Assembly: GCA_023428645.1 (NCBI GenBank) | Contig: JAEYXD010000210.1 | Coordinates: 10,227 to 74,226, forward strand | Reading direction: 5' to 3' | DNA length: 64,000 bases | Origin: Pseudomonadota bacterium | Lineage (GTDB): Bacteria; Pseudomonadota; Gammaproteobacteria; Steroidobacterales; Steroidobacteraceae | In this document: in pieces, positions 43,678 to 51,375 of the stretch | Layout of the letters: every line of letters begins with the position of its first letter | Position numbering within the stretch: the first letter of the stretch is position 1 | Program-made: the position numbers and the translations under genes | Notes under the pieces: generated by a model | Told to the model about the DNA's origin: nothing | Databases searched by the model: none | The model's input: only the letters and a program-made list of their open reading frames with translations

Positions 43678-44367
43678 CTATTCCTTCCACCGATATCCCA
43701 TTCCGTACATGGTCTCGATGTGATCGAACGAGCTGTCGATCGCCTGGAACTTGCGGCGGATGCGTTTGATGTGCGACGTGATCGTGTTGTCGTCGAGCAC
43801 GACGTTGGCCGCGTCCATCAACTGCTGGCGATTTTTCACGTGCCCCGGATTTTTCGTGAGCGCATGCACGATCCAGAACTCGGTAAGCGTCAATCCCAGC
43901 GGCTTGTCGCGCCAAGTGGCATGCAGCCGAGCGGCGTCGATCATCAACTCGCCACGCATCAGCAGGTGGTCGCGATTGGAGGGCTGCGTGAGTGCGTCGA
44001 TGCGGCGAAACAGCGCGGTCACGCGCGCGATGAGATGCGTGAGGCTCAGATCCTTCGTCAGATAGTCGTCGGCGCCGAGGCGTAGGCCGGAGACGGCGTC
44101 CAGCTCGCTGTCGCGCGCGGTGAGGAAGATGATCGGCAATTCCGCCGACATCGATCGCAGTTCGCGACACAGCTCGAAGCCGCCCTCGGGTTCGTCGTGC
44201 AGCCCGACATCGATCACGGCGAGATCGGGCAAGCGCGCGCGGAAGGCTTCGATCGCCTCTTTGCGATTGCCGTAGGTGCGCACGGAGTATCCGTGCCGCT
44301 GGAACGCGGCGGCGTAATTGTCGCGGATGGCGGGCTCGTCTTCGACGATGGCGATCAAGCGTTTCAT
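43678..44367 (-). CDS. pdsR: OmpR-type response regulator, PdsR-like
   Basis: A 229-residue regulator. The receiver has acidic Glu9-Asp10-Glu11, phosphoacceptor Asp53 in LAVIDVGLHDEPEGGFELC, Thr in IIFLTARDSELDAVSGLRLGADDYLTK and the Lys. The C-terminal winged helix has LTLTEFWIVHALTKNPGHVKNRQQLM and TITSHIKRIRRKF. This ELDAVSGLRLGADDYLTKD wording is that of proteobacterial dedicated sortase system regulators as I remember them. MKRLIAIVEDEPA is the start. Cognate to the downstream kinase. Confidence 0.72.
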   Translation of the reverse strand: MKRLIAIVEDEPAIRDNYAAAFQRHGYSVRTYGNRKEAIEAFRARLPDLAVIDVGLHDEPEGGFELCRELRSMSAELPIIFLTARDSELDAVSGLRLGADDYLTKDLSLTHLIARVTALFRRIDALTQPSNRDHLLMRGELMIDAARLHATWRDKPLGLTLTEFWIVHALTKNPGHVKNRQQLMDAANVVLDDNTITSHIKRIRRKFQAIDSSFDHIETMYGMGYRWKE

Positions 44368-44484
44368 GGAGCGCATCATACGCCGCGCGGTCGCGCGGCG
44401 AATGCCTCGCCATGATTGATCACAATCCGCCCGACGCGTGTCACGGAGGGCGCGTCGTGCGCCTGCGATCACCTGTTGTGATGT

Positions 44485-44505
44485 CTCCCAAGCCGGACTT
44501 GGGAG
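44485..44505 (+). promoter_or_regulatory. Hairpin covering the ribosome binding site of the small membrane protein gene
   Basis: CTCCCAAG (44485-44492), loop CCGGA, CTTGGGAG (44498-44505): a perfect 8-bp stem. The 3' arm contains GGGAG of the GGGAGG Shine-Dalgarno element (44501-44506) located 5 bases before the ATG at 44511. When folded it would hide the ribosome site, so translation should need unfolding, by temperature, a protein or another RNA. Confidence 0.65.
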
Positions 44506-44510
44506 GGCTC

Positions 44511-44702
44511 ATGAAAACCCGCATTGGTTCAGTGGTGGTTATGCGTCGTCGTCGCGAGCGCCTGCTTGCGTGTCTCGCGTTCGTCACGCTCGTGATCGCG
44601 TGGGATGCGACGTTGCGATTGGATCAGAGGATCGCGCCGCCGCGGATGCGGATGTCGCATGCGGTCGAGGCGGAGGGACAGGAGGTGGGGAAGTTGCAGT
44701 GA
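44511..44702 (+). CDS. Small single-pass membrane protein
   Basis: A 63-residue protein of unknown family. A basic start (MKTRIGSVVVMRRRRERL) leads into a hydrophobic helix (about 19-33, LACLAFVTLVIAW) and a polar tail ending AEGQEVGKLQ. The unusually strong Shine-Dalgarno GGGAGG 5 bases before the ATG supports that it is translated. It is divergent from the PdsR-like regulator gene (start 44367), 143 bases away, so it may be a target of that system. Frames opening earlier at 44412 have no ribosome site. Confidence 0.55.
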   Translation: MKTRIGSVVVMRRRRERLLACLAFVTLVIAWDATLRLDQRIAPPRMRMSHAVEAEGQEVGKLQ

Positions 44703-44786
44703 ACTTCGTGAAGGCGCCGGTCTCCAGTCCAGACCCGCAGTCTTGGTGGAGAGTGATCGGAGGAAGAGAAGAGATCGGACGAAGAG

Positions 44787-44838
44787 GCCCCCTCCCCTAA
44801 CCCTCCCCCGCTGCGCGGGGGAGGGGGAGTAGGTTGAA
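44787..44838 (-). repeat. Palindromic dispersed repeat, copy 2 (REP-like)
   Basis: The inverted copy of the element at 7851-7903, with the same CCTCCCCCGC/GCGGGGGAGG hairpin and CCCTAACCC flank. It lies just beyond the gcdH stop on the minus strand, so both copies follow a gene end. Confidence 0.75.
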
Positions 44839-44845
44839 ACCTTGT

Positions 44846-46024
44846 TTAGAAGGCGTTGATGCCGGTCAACGCGCGGCCCACCGTCAGCTGATGAACGGTC
44901 TCGGTGCCTTCGTAGGTGATCACGCTTTCCAAATTCAGCCCGTGACGAATCGGTACGTACTCGACACTAATGCCCGCGCCGCCGAGCAGGTCGCGTGCAT
45001 CGCGAGCGACTTCGATTGCCGCGCGGCAGTTGTGCCATTTCGCCATCGAGACCTGCGTCGGCACCATCGAACCGGCTTCCTTCAGGCGGCCGAGCTGCAG
45101 CGACAGCAACTGCGAGGTCGTGATCTTGCGCGCCATCTCGGCCAAGCGAATCTGCACGGCCTGCGTCGACGCGAGCGGCTTGCCGAACAGGACGCGCGAC
45201 TTCGAGTACTCGATCGCCTCCGTGAGACATGCCTGCGCCGCGCCGGTCACGCCCCAGCAAATGCCATAGCGCGCCTGCGTGAGGCAGGACAGCGGGCCCT
45301 TGAGGCCGACGACGCCCGGCAGCACGTTCTCTTCCGGCACGACGACGTTGTCGAAGAACAAGCTGCCGGTGACGGAAGCGCGCAGGCTCATCTTGTGTTT
45401 GATCGTCTGCGAGGTGAAGCCCTTGAAGCTCTTCTCGACCAGGAAGCCGCGAATGCCTTCGTCGGTCATCGCCCACACGACTGCGAGATCGGCGATCGAG
45501 CCATTCGTGATCCACATCTTCGCGCCGTTCAAGACCCAATCCTTGCCTTGCTTCTTCGCGCGCGTCTTCATGTTCGCCGGATCGGAGCCGCCGTGCGGCT
45601 CCGTGAGACCGAAGCACGCGATCACTTCACCGGTTGCCATGCGCGGCAGCCAGCGCTGCTTTTGCTCCTCGCTGCCGAACGCGTAGATCGGATACATGCA
45701 CAAGCTCGATTGCACGGACACGAAGCTGCGCAGTCCGGAATCGCCACGCTCGAGCTCCTGGCAGATGAGTCCGTACGACACGGAGTTCAAACCGGCGCAG
45801 CCGTAACCTTGGATGGAGCTGCCGAGCAAGCCGAGCTCCGCGATGCCGCTCACGAGCTCGCGCGGGAAGCGCTCGTGCTCGAAGCACTCGCCGATGATCG
45901 GAATCACTTGCTCGTCGACGAATTTCGCGACGGAGTCCTGCACCATTCGCTCATCATCCGTGAGCGCGGAACGAACCGAATACAGGTCGACGGGATCGAG
46001 CTCGACAGGGACAGATTTGGACAT
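44846..46024 (-). CDS. gcdH: Glutaryl-CoA dehydrogenase
   Basis: A 392-residue acyl-CoA dehydrogenase converting glutaryl-CoA to crotonyl-CoA with decarboxylation, in lysine/tryptophan and benzoyl-type degradation. GcdH signatures are Arg in SGLRSFVSVQSSLCMYPIYAFG, FAD-binding CFGLTEPHGGSDP and WITNGSIADLAVVW, and catalytic Glu in TYEGTETVHQLTVGRALTG. Length and motifs match GcdH better than general short-chain dehydrogenases. No glutarate transporter or CoA transferase is next to it. A dispersed repeat follows its stop. Confidence 0.9.
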   Translation of the reverse strand: MSKSVPVELDPVDLYSVRSALTDDERMVQDSVAKFVDEQVIPIIGECFEHERFPRELVSGIAELGLLGSSIQGYGCAGLNSVSYGLICQELERGDSGLRSFVSVQSSLCMYPIYAFGSEEQKQRWLPRMATGEVIACFGLTEPHGGSDPANMKTRAKKQGKDWVLNGAKMWITNGSIADLAVVWAMTDEGIRGFLVEKSFKGFTSQTIKHKMSLRASVTGSLFFDNVVVPEENVLPGVVGLKGPLSCLTQARYGICWGVTGAAQACLTEAIEYSKSRVLFGKPLASTQAVQIRLAEMARKITTSQLLSLQLGRLKEAGSMVPTQVSMAKWHNCRAAIEVARDARDLLGGAGISVEYVPIRHGLNLESVITYEGTETVHQLTVGRALTGINAF

Positions 46025-46179
46025 GGTCGTGAGGCCGCTGGTGTGGAATTTCGGGCGCGAATGGTAGCGCAGGCAGCGGATTTTCCGCCGTAGTCTTCTG
46101 TCAATGCTGCATAGCGAATCACCCGATTGAGGACGACGCGAGCGCGGCGTACCTTACGAGCGGGCAGGGGGGACGAGCT

Positions 46180-46647
46180 ATGAAAGACGTCGATCAGTGG
46201 CTGGCCGAATACGGCGAAAGCCATCAGAACCCAAGCAACAAAGTGCTCCATTGGATTTGCGTACCGATCATCGTCGTCAGCCTGGTCGGCCTGCTCGCGT
46301 CGCTGCCAGTACCCACGGCGTTCGCGGCGGTGTCACCGCTGTTGAACTGGGGCACGTTGCTGTTGCTGTTCGGCGTCGCCTATTACTTTGCGATGTCGTG
46401 GTCGCTCGCGCTCGACATGCTCGTGTTCGTCGCGATCGTCATCGGCGCGCTCGCGCTTCTCGAACGCTTGCCAGGTTCGTTATGGATTGCGTGCGTCGCG
46501 CTGTTCGTTGTCGCTTGGATCGGACAGTTCATCGGACATCACTACGAAGGCAAGCGTCCGTCGTTTTTCAAGGACGTGCAGTTCCTGATGATCGGACCGC
46601 TGTGGCTGCTTTCGTTCATCTACCGCAAGCTGCGCATTCCGTACTGA
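46180..46647 (+). CDS. Mpo1-like / DUF962 membrane protein
   Basis: A 155-residue inner-membrane protein of the family of yeast Mpo1, a dioxygenase acting on 2-hydroxy fatty acids. It has HQNPSNKVLHWICVP near the N terminus, three to four membrane helices (IIVVSLVGLLASLP, WGTLLLLFGVAYYFAMSWSLALDMLVFVAIVIGALAL, LWIACVALFVVAWIGQFIGHH) and the closing GHHYEGKRPSFFKDVQFLMIGPLWLLS. The His residues match the proposed Fe site. The bacterial substrate is not established. Confidence 0.85.
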   Translation: MKDVDQWLAEYGESHQNPSNKVLHWICVPIIVVSLVGLLASLPVPTAFAAVSPLLNWGTLLLLFGVAYYFAMSWSLALDMLVFVAIVIGALALLERLPGSLWIACVALFVVAWIGQFIGHHYEGKRPSFFKDVQFLMIGPLWLLSFIYRKLRIPY

Positions 46648-46656
46648 ACGCGCGGC

Positions 46657-46679
46657 GCGATGTCGATGATCGACGTCGC
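46657..46679. promoter_or_regulatory. 23-bp near-perfect palindrome upstream of the OmpA-family gene
   Basis: GCGATGTCGAT-G-ATCGACGTCGC: arms match at 10 of 11 positions. It starts 10 bases after the DUF962 stop and precedes the tandem repeats of the OmpA-family leader. Candidate binding site or transcript-end hairpin. Confidence 0.4.
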
Positions 46680-46706
46680 AACTAAAGACGATTCCGGCCG
46701 GACCTC

Positions 46707-46740
46707 GCGCGCACAGACATAATGCGCGCACCGACATAAT
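46707..46740 (+). repeat. Two tandem 17-bp direct repeats upstream of the OmpA-family gene
   Basis: GCGCGCAC-A-GACATAAT (46707-46723) and GCGCGCAC-C-GACATAAT (46724-46740), adjacent with one mismatch. They end 60 bases before the ATG. Each contains CATAAT, close to a -10 hexamer. They may be paired binding sites or a duplicated promoter element. Confidence 0.6.
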
Positions 46741-46800
46741 TCAGTGGGCATTCAGCGCTATCCTACAAAGCTGATACCCGTACATTCGTAAGGAGAAACT

Positions 46801-47481
46801 ATGCAGATTCGACTCGTGAACAGCTCTGTGGCCAAGGCCGCGACCGTCGGGATGATGGTGCTGAGCTTTGCCGCGTGCACGACGATAAATCCGTACACGG
46901 GCGAACAGCAGACGAGCAAAGTGGCGAAGGGCGCGGGCATCGGCGCCGCTGCCGGCGCCGTAGCGGGCCTGCTGACGAAGGGCGACAAGCTGCAGAACGC
47001 GCTGATCGGCGCCGGTGTCGGCGCGCTCGCGGGCGGCGGCGTCGGCTACTACATGGATGTGCAGGAAGCGAAACTGCGCCAGCAGCTCGCGAACACCGGC
47101 GTCAGTGTCACGCGCAACGGCGACAACATCACGCTGAACATGCCGAGCAGCATCACGTTCGCGCTGAACAGCGCGGATCTGAATGCCCAGTTCTACAGCG
47201 CACTCGACGGCGTCTCGATGGTGCTGAAGGAATACGACAAGACGGTCATCGAAGTGGCGGGCCACACCGACAGCACCGGCAGCGATCAGTACAACCAGGC
47301 GCTTTCCGAGCGACGGGCGCAGGCCGTCGCGAGCTATCTCGGCAGCCACGGCGTGAAACAGCAGCGTCTGATCACGGTTGGCGCGGGTGAGTCGCATCCG
47401 GTCGCATCGAACGATACGGAAGCGGGCCGCGCACAAAATCGCCGCGTGGAGCTCACGATCGTCCCCGTGACGAAGGGCTGA
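46801..47481 (+). CDS. OmpA-family outer-membrane lipoprotein (YiaD-like)
   Basis: A 226-residue lipoprotein. The signal ends in FAAC; the mature start CTTINPYTGEQQTSK matches the YiaD family. A glycine-zipper segment (GAGIGAAAGAVAGLLTKGDKL, ALIGAGVGALAGGGVGYYMD) precedes the OmpA peptidoglycan-binding domain with VAGHTDSTGSDQYNQALSERRAQAVASYLG and NRRVELTIVP. It should tie the outer membrane to peptidoglycan. AAGGAG is 6 bases before the ATG. A terminator follows, and two repeat structures lie in the leader. Confidence 0.9.
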   Translation: MQIRLVNSSVAKAATVGMMVLSFAACTTINPYTGEQQTSKVAKGAGIGAAAGAVAGLLTKGDKLQNALIGAGVGALAGGGVGYYMDVQEAKLRQQLANTGVSVTRNGDNITLNMPSSITFALNSADLNAQFYSALDGVSMVLKEYDKTVIEVAGHTDSTGSDQYNQALSERRAQAVASYLGSHGVKQQRLITVGAGESHPVASNDTEAGRAQNRRVELTIVPVTKG

Positions 47482-47500
47482 GGATCGCAGGCCGATTGAA

Positions 47501-47536
47501 CAAGGGCCGGCTCCTTGCGGGGCCGGCCCTTGCGTT
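47501..47536. terminator. Bidirectional terminator between the OmpA gene and rpoH
   Basis: CAAGGGCCGGC (47501-47511) pairs perfectly with GCCGGCCCTTG (47522-47532) around a 10-base loop, followed by CGTTTCTC. It serves the convergent ends of the OmpA-family gene (stop 47481) and rpoH (stop 47557). Confidence 0.85.
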
Positions 47537-47556
47537 TCTCTCACTGCCTGTCTGGA

Positions 47557-48441
47557 TCAGGCTTCGGCGGGCTCCGCGACGATGCCGCGCAGCTTCTTGA
47601 TCGCGTTGGCCTCGATCTGGCGAATCCGCTCCGCGGATACGCCGTACTTGTCGGCAAGCTCGTGCAGCGTCGCCTTCTCCTCGGTCATCCAGCGGCTGCG
47701 CAGGATGTGCTGGCTACGATCATCCAGCGTCAACATTGCCTGGGCCAGACGATCGGCGGTGTCCTCGTCCCACTGCTCGCGTTCAACCGCGATCGACGGG
47801 TCCGACTCCGGGTTCTGCAGATAGGCCGACGGCGAGTAGGAACCGTCCTCGTCATCCGCGTCCGGCGCCGGATCGAACGACAGATCGCGCGAGCTGAGGC
47901 GCTGCTCCATGTCGGTGACTTCCGCCGTCGAGACGCCGAGGTCGCTTGCGATCGCGCGCGTCTCGGATTCGGTCAGCCAGCCGAGGTTCTTCTTGAACTT
48001 GCGCAGATTGAAGAACAATTTCCGTTGTGCCTTCGTCGTCGCGATCTTCACGAGACGCCAATTGCGCAGCACGTATTCGTGAATCTCGGCGCGAATCCAG
48101 TGGACCGCGAAGGACACGAGCCGCACGCCCACTTCGGGATCAAAGCGGCGCACTGCCTTCATCAAACCTACATTGCCTTCCTGGATCAGATCGCCGACGG
48201 GCAATCCATAGCCGGTGTAACCGCGCGCGATGTGCACGACGAAGCGCAGGTGCGAGAGCACCAGTTGCCGCGCAGCGTCCAGATCGTCGGTGTCGCGAAG
48301 GCGGCGCGCGAGCGCGAGCTCCTCGTCCCGGGTCAAGACGGGGATCCGAGAAACGCGGTCGACGTATGCATCAAGGCTGCCGACGGGGCCGGCAAGCACC
48401 AAATCAGAGTTCGAGCGAGCAAGGGCAAGCGCTGTACTCAT
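47557..48441 (-). CDS. rpoH: RNA polymerase heat-shock sigma factor (sigma-32)
   Basis: A 294-residue sigma-32 directing transcription of chaperone and protease genes. Region 2 is LRFVVHIARGYTGYGLPVGDLIQEGNVGLMKAVRRFDPEVGVRLVSFAVHWIRAEIHEYVLRNWRLV. The RpoH box is WRLVKIATTKAQRKLFFNLRK, and region 4 has TLHELADKYGVSAERIRQIEANAIKKL. The start MSTALALARSNSDLVL has GGAGGGGA upstream. It follows ftsX on the same strand (192-bp gap), the classic ftsYEX-rpoH order. A CIRCE-like element lies in its leader. Confidence 0.97.
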   Translation of the reverse strand: MSTALALARSNSDLVLAGPVGSLDAYVDRVSRIPVLTRDEELALARRLRDTDDLDAARQLVLSHLRFVVHIARGYTGYGLPVGDLIQEGNVGLMKAVRRFDPEVGVRLVSFAVHWIRAEIHEYVLRNWRLVKIATTKAQRKLFFNLRKFKKNLGWLTESETRAIASDLGVSTAEVTDMEQRLSSRDLSFDPAPDADDEDGSYSPSAYLQNPESDPSIAVEREQWDEDTADRLAQAMLTLDDRSQHILRSRWMTEEKATLHELADKYGVSAERIRQIEANAIKKLRGIVAEPAEA

Positions 48442-48492
48442 CGTGACATTCCCCTCCATCAAGGTGGGCCTACTTCTCAAGCGACCGGCAGT

Positions 48493-48519
48493 TTAGCAAT
48501 CGAGTCGTTTGAGTGCTAA
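48493..48519. promoter_or_regulatory. CIRCE-like element upstream of rpoH (HrcA operator)
   Basis: TTAGCAATC-N9-GAGTGCTAA. The CIRCE consensus is TTAGCACTC-N9-GAGTGCTAA: 17 of 18 arm positions match and the spacer is exactly 9. It lies 52-78 bases upstream of the rpoH ATG in the 192-bp gap after ftsX. HrcA, the repressor that binds CIRCE, would link its regulon to sigma-32 synthesis. No hrcA is in the window. Confidence 0.75.
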
Positions 48520-48633
48520 GACCGAGTATCGTTCCGCGGCGTCAGGAATTGATGCGGCGGCGCAAACGCGGCTAAGTCCTTGATACTGGAATGTCGCCGG
48601 CGCTCGGAGGTTCCGGTGCGGCCCCCGTGTCAG

Positions 48634-49548
48634 TCACGTAGGTTCGATTTGCCGAAGGTGGCGGGTGGCCGCGAGGTAAGAGCCGAGCCAGCCCAGGAGG
48701 ATTCCCGCTCCCACCAACATGCCCCCGGCCTCCAGTCCCAGCCCCGAGAGCTCGAAACCGCTGCCATACAGGCCAGCAATCCGGGCCACGGGGTCGCGCA
48801 GGGCCGCGAGCACGATCGCCGTCAGGACCCAGGCGAGAATGCCTCCACCGATGCCGTACCAGACACCGCTGTACAAAAATGGCCGACGTACGAAGCCATC
48901 GCTGCCGCCGACGAGCTTGGTGACCTCGATCTCATCCCGGCGGTTCTGAATATCGAGCCGGATCGTGTTGCCGACGATCACGAGAATGCCGGCCGCGAGC
49001 AGCCCCGCCGCCAGCAGCACGCCGCGACGGATGGCATCGAGGATCGCGGCCAAGCGCTCGACCCAGGCCGTGTCGAGCTGTACGACGTCGACTGACGGCA
49101 GCTTGCGCAGCTCTGCCGCGAGGCTCGCGAGGTGCTCGGGCGTGGCGTACTCGACGGCGGGCAGCAAGACGAGCGCATGCGGCAGCGGGTTCTCATTCAG
49201 CGCGTCGATCGCCGCGCCGAACCCGGAGTCATTGCGAAAGGTCTTGAGCGCCTCTTCCGCGGTGACGAGATCCACCTCGGCGATATCGCGCCGCTGACGC
49301 AGTCGTTCGGCGATCCGCCGCGCCTCGTCGGCGGCGGTGGGCCGCTTCAGATACACCGAGACGCTCACCGTGCGATTCCAGCCGCCGACGGCGCGCTGTG
49401 CGTTCGTCACGAGCAGATGCAGGCAGGCGGGCAGGGCGAGCGCGATGCCAATTACGAGCGTCGTGAGCAACGTCGCGAGCGAGTGCTGCGACAGCCGCCC
49501 GAGCGAGCCGACGAGCGTTTGCGCATGACGGGTGAGCCAGGCGATCAC
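48634..49548 (-). CDS. ftsX: Cell division ABC transporter permease FtsX
   Basis: A 304-residue inner-membrane protein that, with FtsE, activates periplasmic peptidoglycan amidases at the divisome. It has an N-terminal helix, a large periplasmic loop (about 60-165) and three C-terminal helices (VLLAAGLLAAGILVIVGNTI, YGIGGGILAWVLTAIVLAAL, GGMLVGAGILLGWLGSYLAA). FtsX features include TVSVSVYLKRP and IEVTKLVGGSDGFVRRPFLYSG. The start is GTG inside the ftsE stop (GTGA, 4-base overlap). Confidence 0.95.
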   Translation of the reverse strand: MIAWLTRHAQTLVGSLGRLSQHSLATLLTTLVIGIALALPACLHLLVTNAQRAVGGWNRTVSVSVYLKRPTAADEARRIAERLRQRRDIAEVDLVTAEEALKTFRNDSGFGAAIDALNENPLPHALVLLPAVEYATPEHLASLAAELRKLPSVDVVQLDTAWVERLAAILDAIRRGVLLAAGLLAAGILVIVGNTIRLDIQNRRDEIEVTKLVGGSDGFVRRPFLYSGVWYGIGGGILAWVLTAIVLAALRDPVARIAGLYGSGFELSGLGLEAGGMLVGAGILLGWLGSYLAATRHLRQIEPT

Positions 49549-50264
49549 GGCGCTTCCTCCTGCTCGGCAAGCAATGCGGCCGGATCGAGCAGTGCCTCGT
49601 GCCCTGGGGTGCTCGCGACGATGCGCCCCCCATCGAGCCGCACGCGGCGTACCGGAAAATGCTCGAGCAGATACAGATCGTGGCTCGCGACGAGCACCGT
49701 CACGCCGACTTCGTTGAAGCGCCGAAAGATGTTCATGACTTCGAGCGATAGCTCCGGGTCGAGATTACCCGTCGGCTCATCCGCGATCAGGATCGGCGGC
49801 TTGCTCACGACCGCGCGGGCAATGCCGACCCGTTGCTGCTCGCCCGTCGACAACTCGAGCGGCACGCTCTGTTCGCGGCCGAGCAGCCCGACCTGATCGA
49901 GCGCGGCGCGGACGCGCTTGCCGATTTCTTTCGTGCCGACACCCGCGATGATGAGCGGCAGCGCGACGTTGTCGAAGATCGTGCGGTCGTGCAGCAGCTT
50001 GTGGTCCTGGAATACGACGCCGATGTTGCGCCGATAGGCGGGAATCTTGCGGCGCGACACGCCCGCGACGTTCTGGCCATTCACGACGAGCTGGCCCCGC
50101 GAGGGACGCTCGATGAGTGCAATCAGCTTCAACAGGCTGGACTTGCCCGCGCCGGAATGACCCGTCAAGAACACCATCTCGCCCGACGCGATTTCGAGCG
50201 ACAGGTCGGAGAGCGCCTCGCGACCGTTCGGATAGCGCTTGAAGACGTGATCGAAGCGAATCAT
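49545..50264 (-). CDS. ftsE: Cell division ATP-binding protein FtsE
   Basis: A 239-residue ATPase of the FtsEX complex. Walker A is GHSGAGKSS, Q-loop VVFQDHKLLHDRTIFDNVALPL, signature LSTGEQQRVGIARA, Walker B ILIADEPTGNLDPELS and H-loop ASHDLYLL; the LSTGEQQ form is typical of FtsE. It starts 13 bases after the ftsY stop and overlaps ftsX. Confidence 0.96.
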   Translation of the reverse strand: MIRFDHVFKRYPNGREALSDLSLEIASGEMVFLTGHSGAGKSSLLKLIALIERPSRGQLVVNGQNVAGVSRRKIPAYRRNIGVVFQDHKLLHDRTIFDNVALPLIIAGVGTKEIGKRVRAALDQVGLLGREQSVPLELSTGEQQRVGIARAVVSKPPILIADEPTGNLDPELSLEVMNIFRRFNEVGVTVLVASHDLYLLEHFPVRRVRLDGGRIVASTPGHEALLDPAALLAEQEEAP

Positions 50265-50277
50265 CGGTCGGGTGACG

Positions 50278-51255
50278 TCATTCTCGTTCTGAGGGTTTCA
50301 GCAATGCGTCGATGAAGCTTTCGGCATCGAACTCGTCGAAGTCCTCGGCCGATTCGCCCGTGCCGATGAAGCGAATGGGCAGCGCAAGCTCGCTGGCGAT
50401 CGCGAGAATGATGCCGCCCTTCGCGGTGCCATCCAGCTTCGTGAGCACGATGCCGGTGACGCCGAGCGCTTCGTGGAACAAGCGAGCCTGTTGAAGCGCA
50501 TTCTGCCCTTGGCTCGCATCGAGCACGAGCAAAACTTCGTGCGGCGCGGTCGGGTCGACCCGGCCCATGACGCGCTTCACTTTCTTGAGCTCTTCCATCA
50601 AGTTCGATTGTGTGTGCAAGCGGCCGGCCGTATCCGCGAGCAGGACATCGATGCCGCGCGCCTTCGCCGCCTGAACCGCATCGAACGCCACAGCCGCGGG
50701 GTCCGCGCCTCCGGCCTGCGCGATCACGGGCACGCCGTTGCGCTCGCCCCAGACTTGGAGCTGCTCCACGGCTGCCGCGCGGAAGGTATCGCCGGCCGCG
50801 AGCATCACCTTCAAGTGGTGCTCTTTCATGCGCCGCGCGAGCTTGCCGATCGTCGTCGTCTTGCCCGCGCCGTTCACACCCACGATCAGAATCACGAAGG
50901 GCTTCGGGCCAGTCTCGAGCACCAACGGCACGGCCGCGGGCTGCAGGATCGCGAGCAGTGATGCGCGCAGCGCCTTGAGCAGCGCGTCGAGATTACCGAG
51001 CTCCTTGCGCTGCACCTGTTTGCGCAGTCCCGAGAGGATGCGCTCCGTCGTTTCCACGCCGACGTCGGCGGTGATCAATCGCATCTCGAGCTCATCGAGA
51101 ACGGTGTCGTCGATTCGCCCGCCGGGGATCAGGTTCGCGAGATCGTACGTGAGCCACGAGTCGCCCTGATTGAGCTTCGCGCGCAGGCGTTGGAACAGGC
51201 CTGGTTTCGCGGGCTCTTGCGGATCGGTCTTGGCTTTCGATTTGAAGCCGAACAT
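50278..51255 (-). CDS. ftsY: Signal recognition particle receptor FtsY
   Basis: A 325-residue SRP receptor GTPase delivering ribosome-nascent chain complexes to the translocon. The NG domain has VGVNGAGKTTTIGKLARRM (G1), DTAGR (G3) and LTKLDGTAKGG (G4/G5). The acidic A domain of E. coli FtsY is nearly absent; only about 25 residues precede the N domain (GLFQRLRAKLNQGDSWL). MFGFKSKAK is the start. First gene of the ftsYEX-rpoH block. Confidence 0.95.
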   Translation of the reverse strand: MFGFKSKAKTDPQEPAKPGLFQRLRAKLNQGDSWLTYDLANLIPGGRIDDTVLDELEMRLITADVGVETTERILSGLRKQVQRKELGNLDALLKALRASLLAILQPAAVPLVLETGPKPFVILIVGVNGAGKTTTIGKLARRMKEHHLKVMLAAGDTFRAAAVEQLQVWGERNGVPVIAQAGGADPAAVAFDAVQAAKARGIDVLLADTAGRLHTQSNLMEELKKVKRVMGRVDPTAPHEVLLVLDASQGQNALQQARLFHEALGVTGIVLTKLDGTAKGGIILAIASELALPIRFIGTGESAEDFDEFDAESFIDALLKPSERE

Positions 51256-51375
51256 GGGGTAGGTCACATCGTGCAAATGCGGGCGCGGGATTCTAGCAGC
51301 ACGCTCGTCAAGGCTCCGTCAGCGATCATCGCCATGCGTTCGGCGCCGCGCGCGCAAGGTATGCTGCGTACCCAA

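Noticed and set aside
44412..44510. A longer N terminus for the small membrane protein starting at 44412
   Set aside because: No Shine-Dalgarno and it would pass through the hairpin; the ATG at 44511 has an excellent one.
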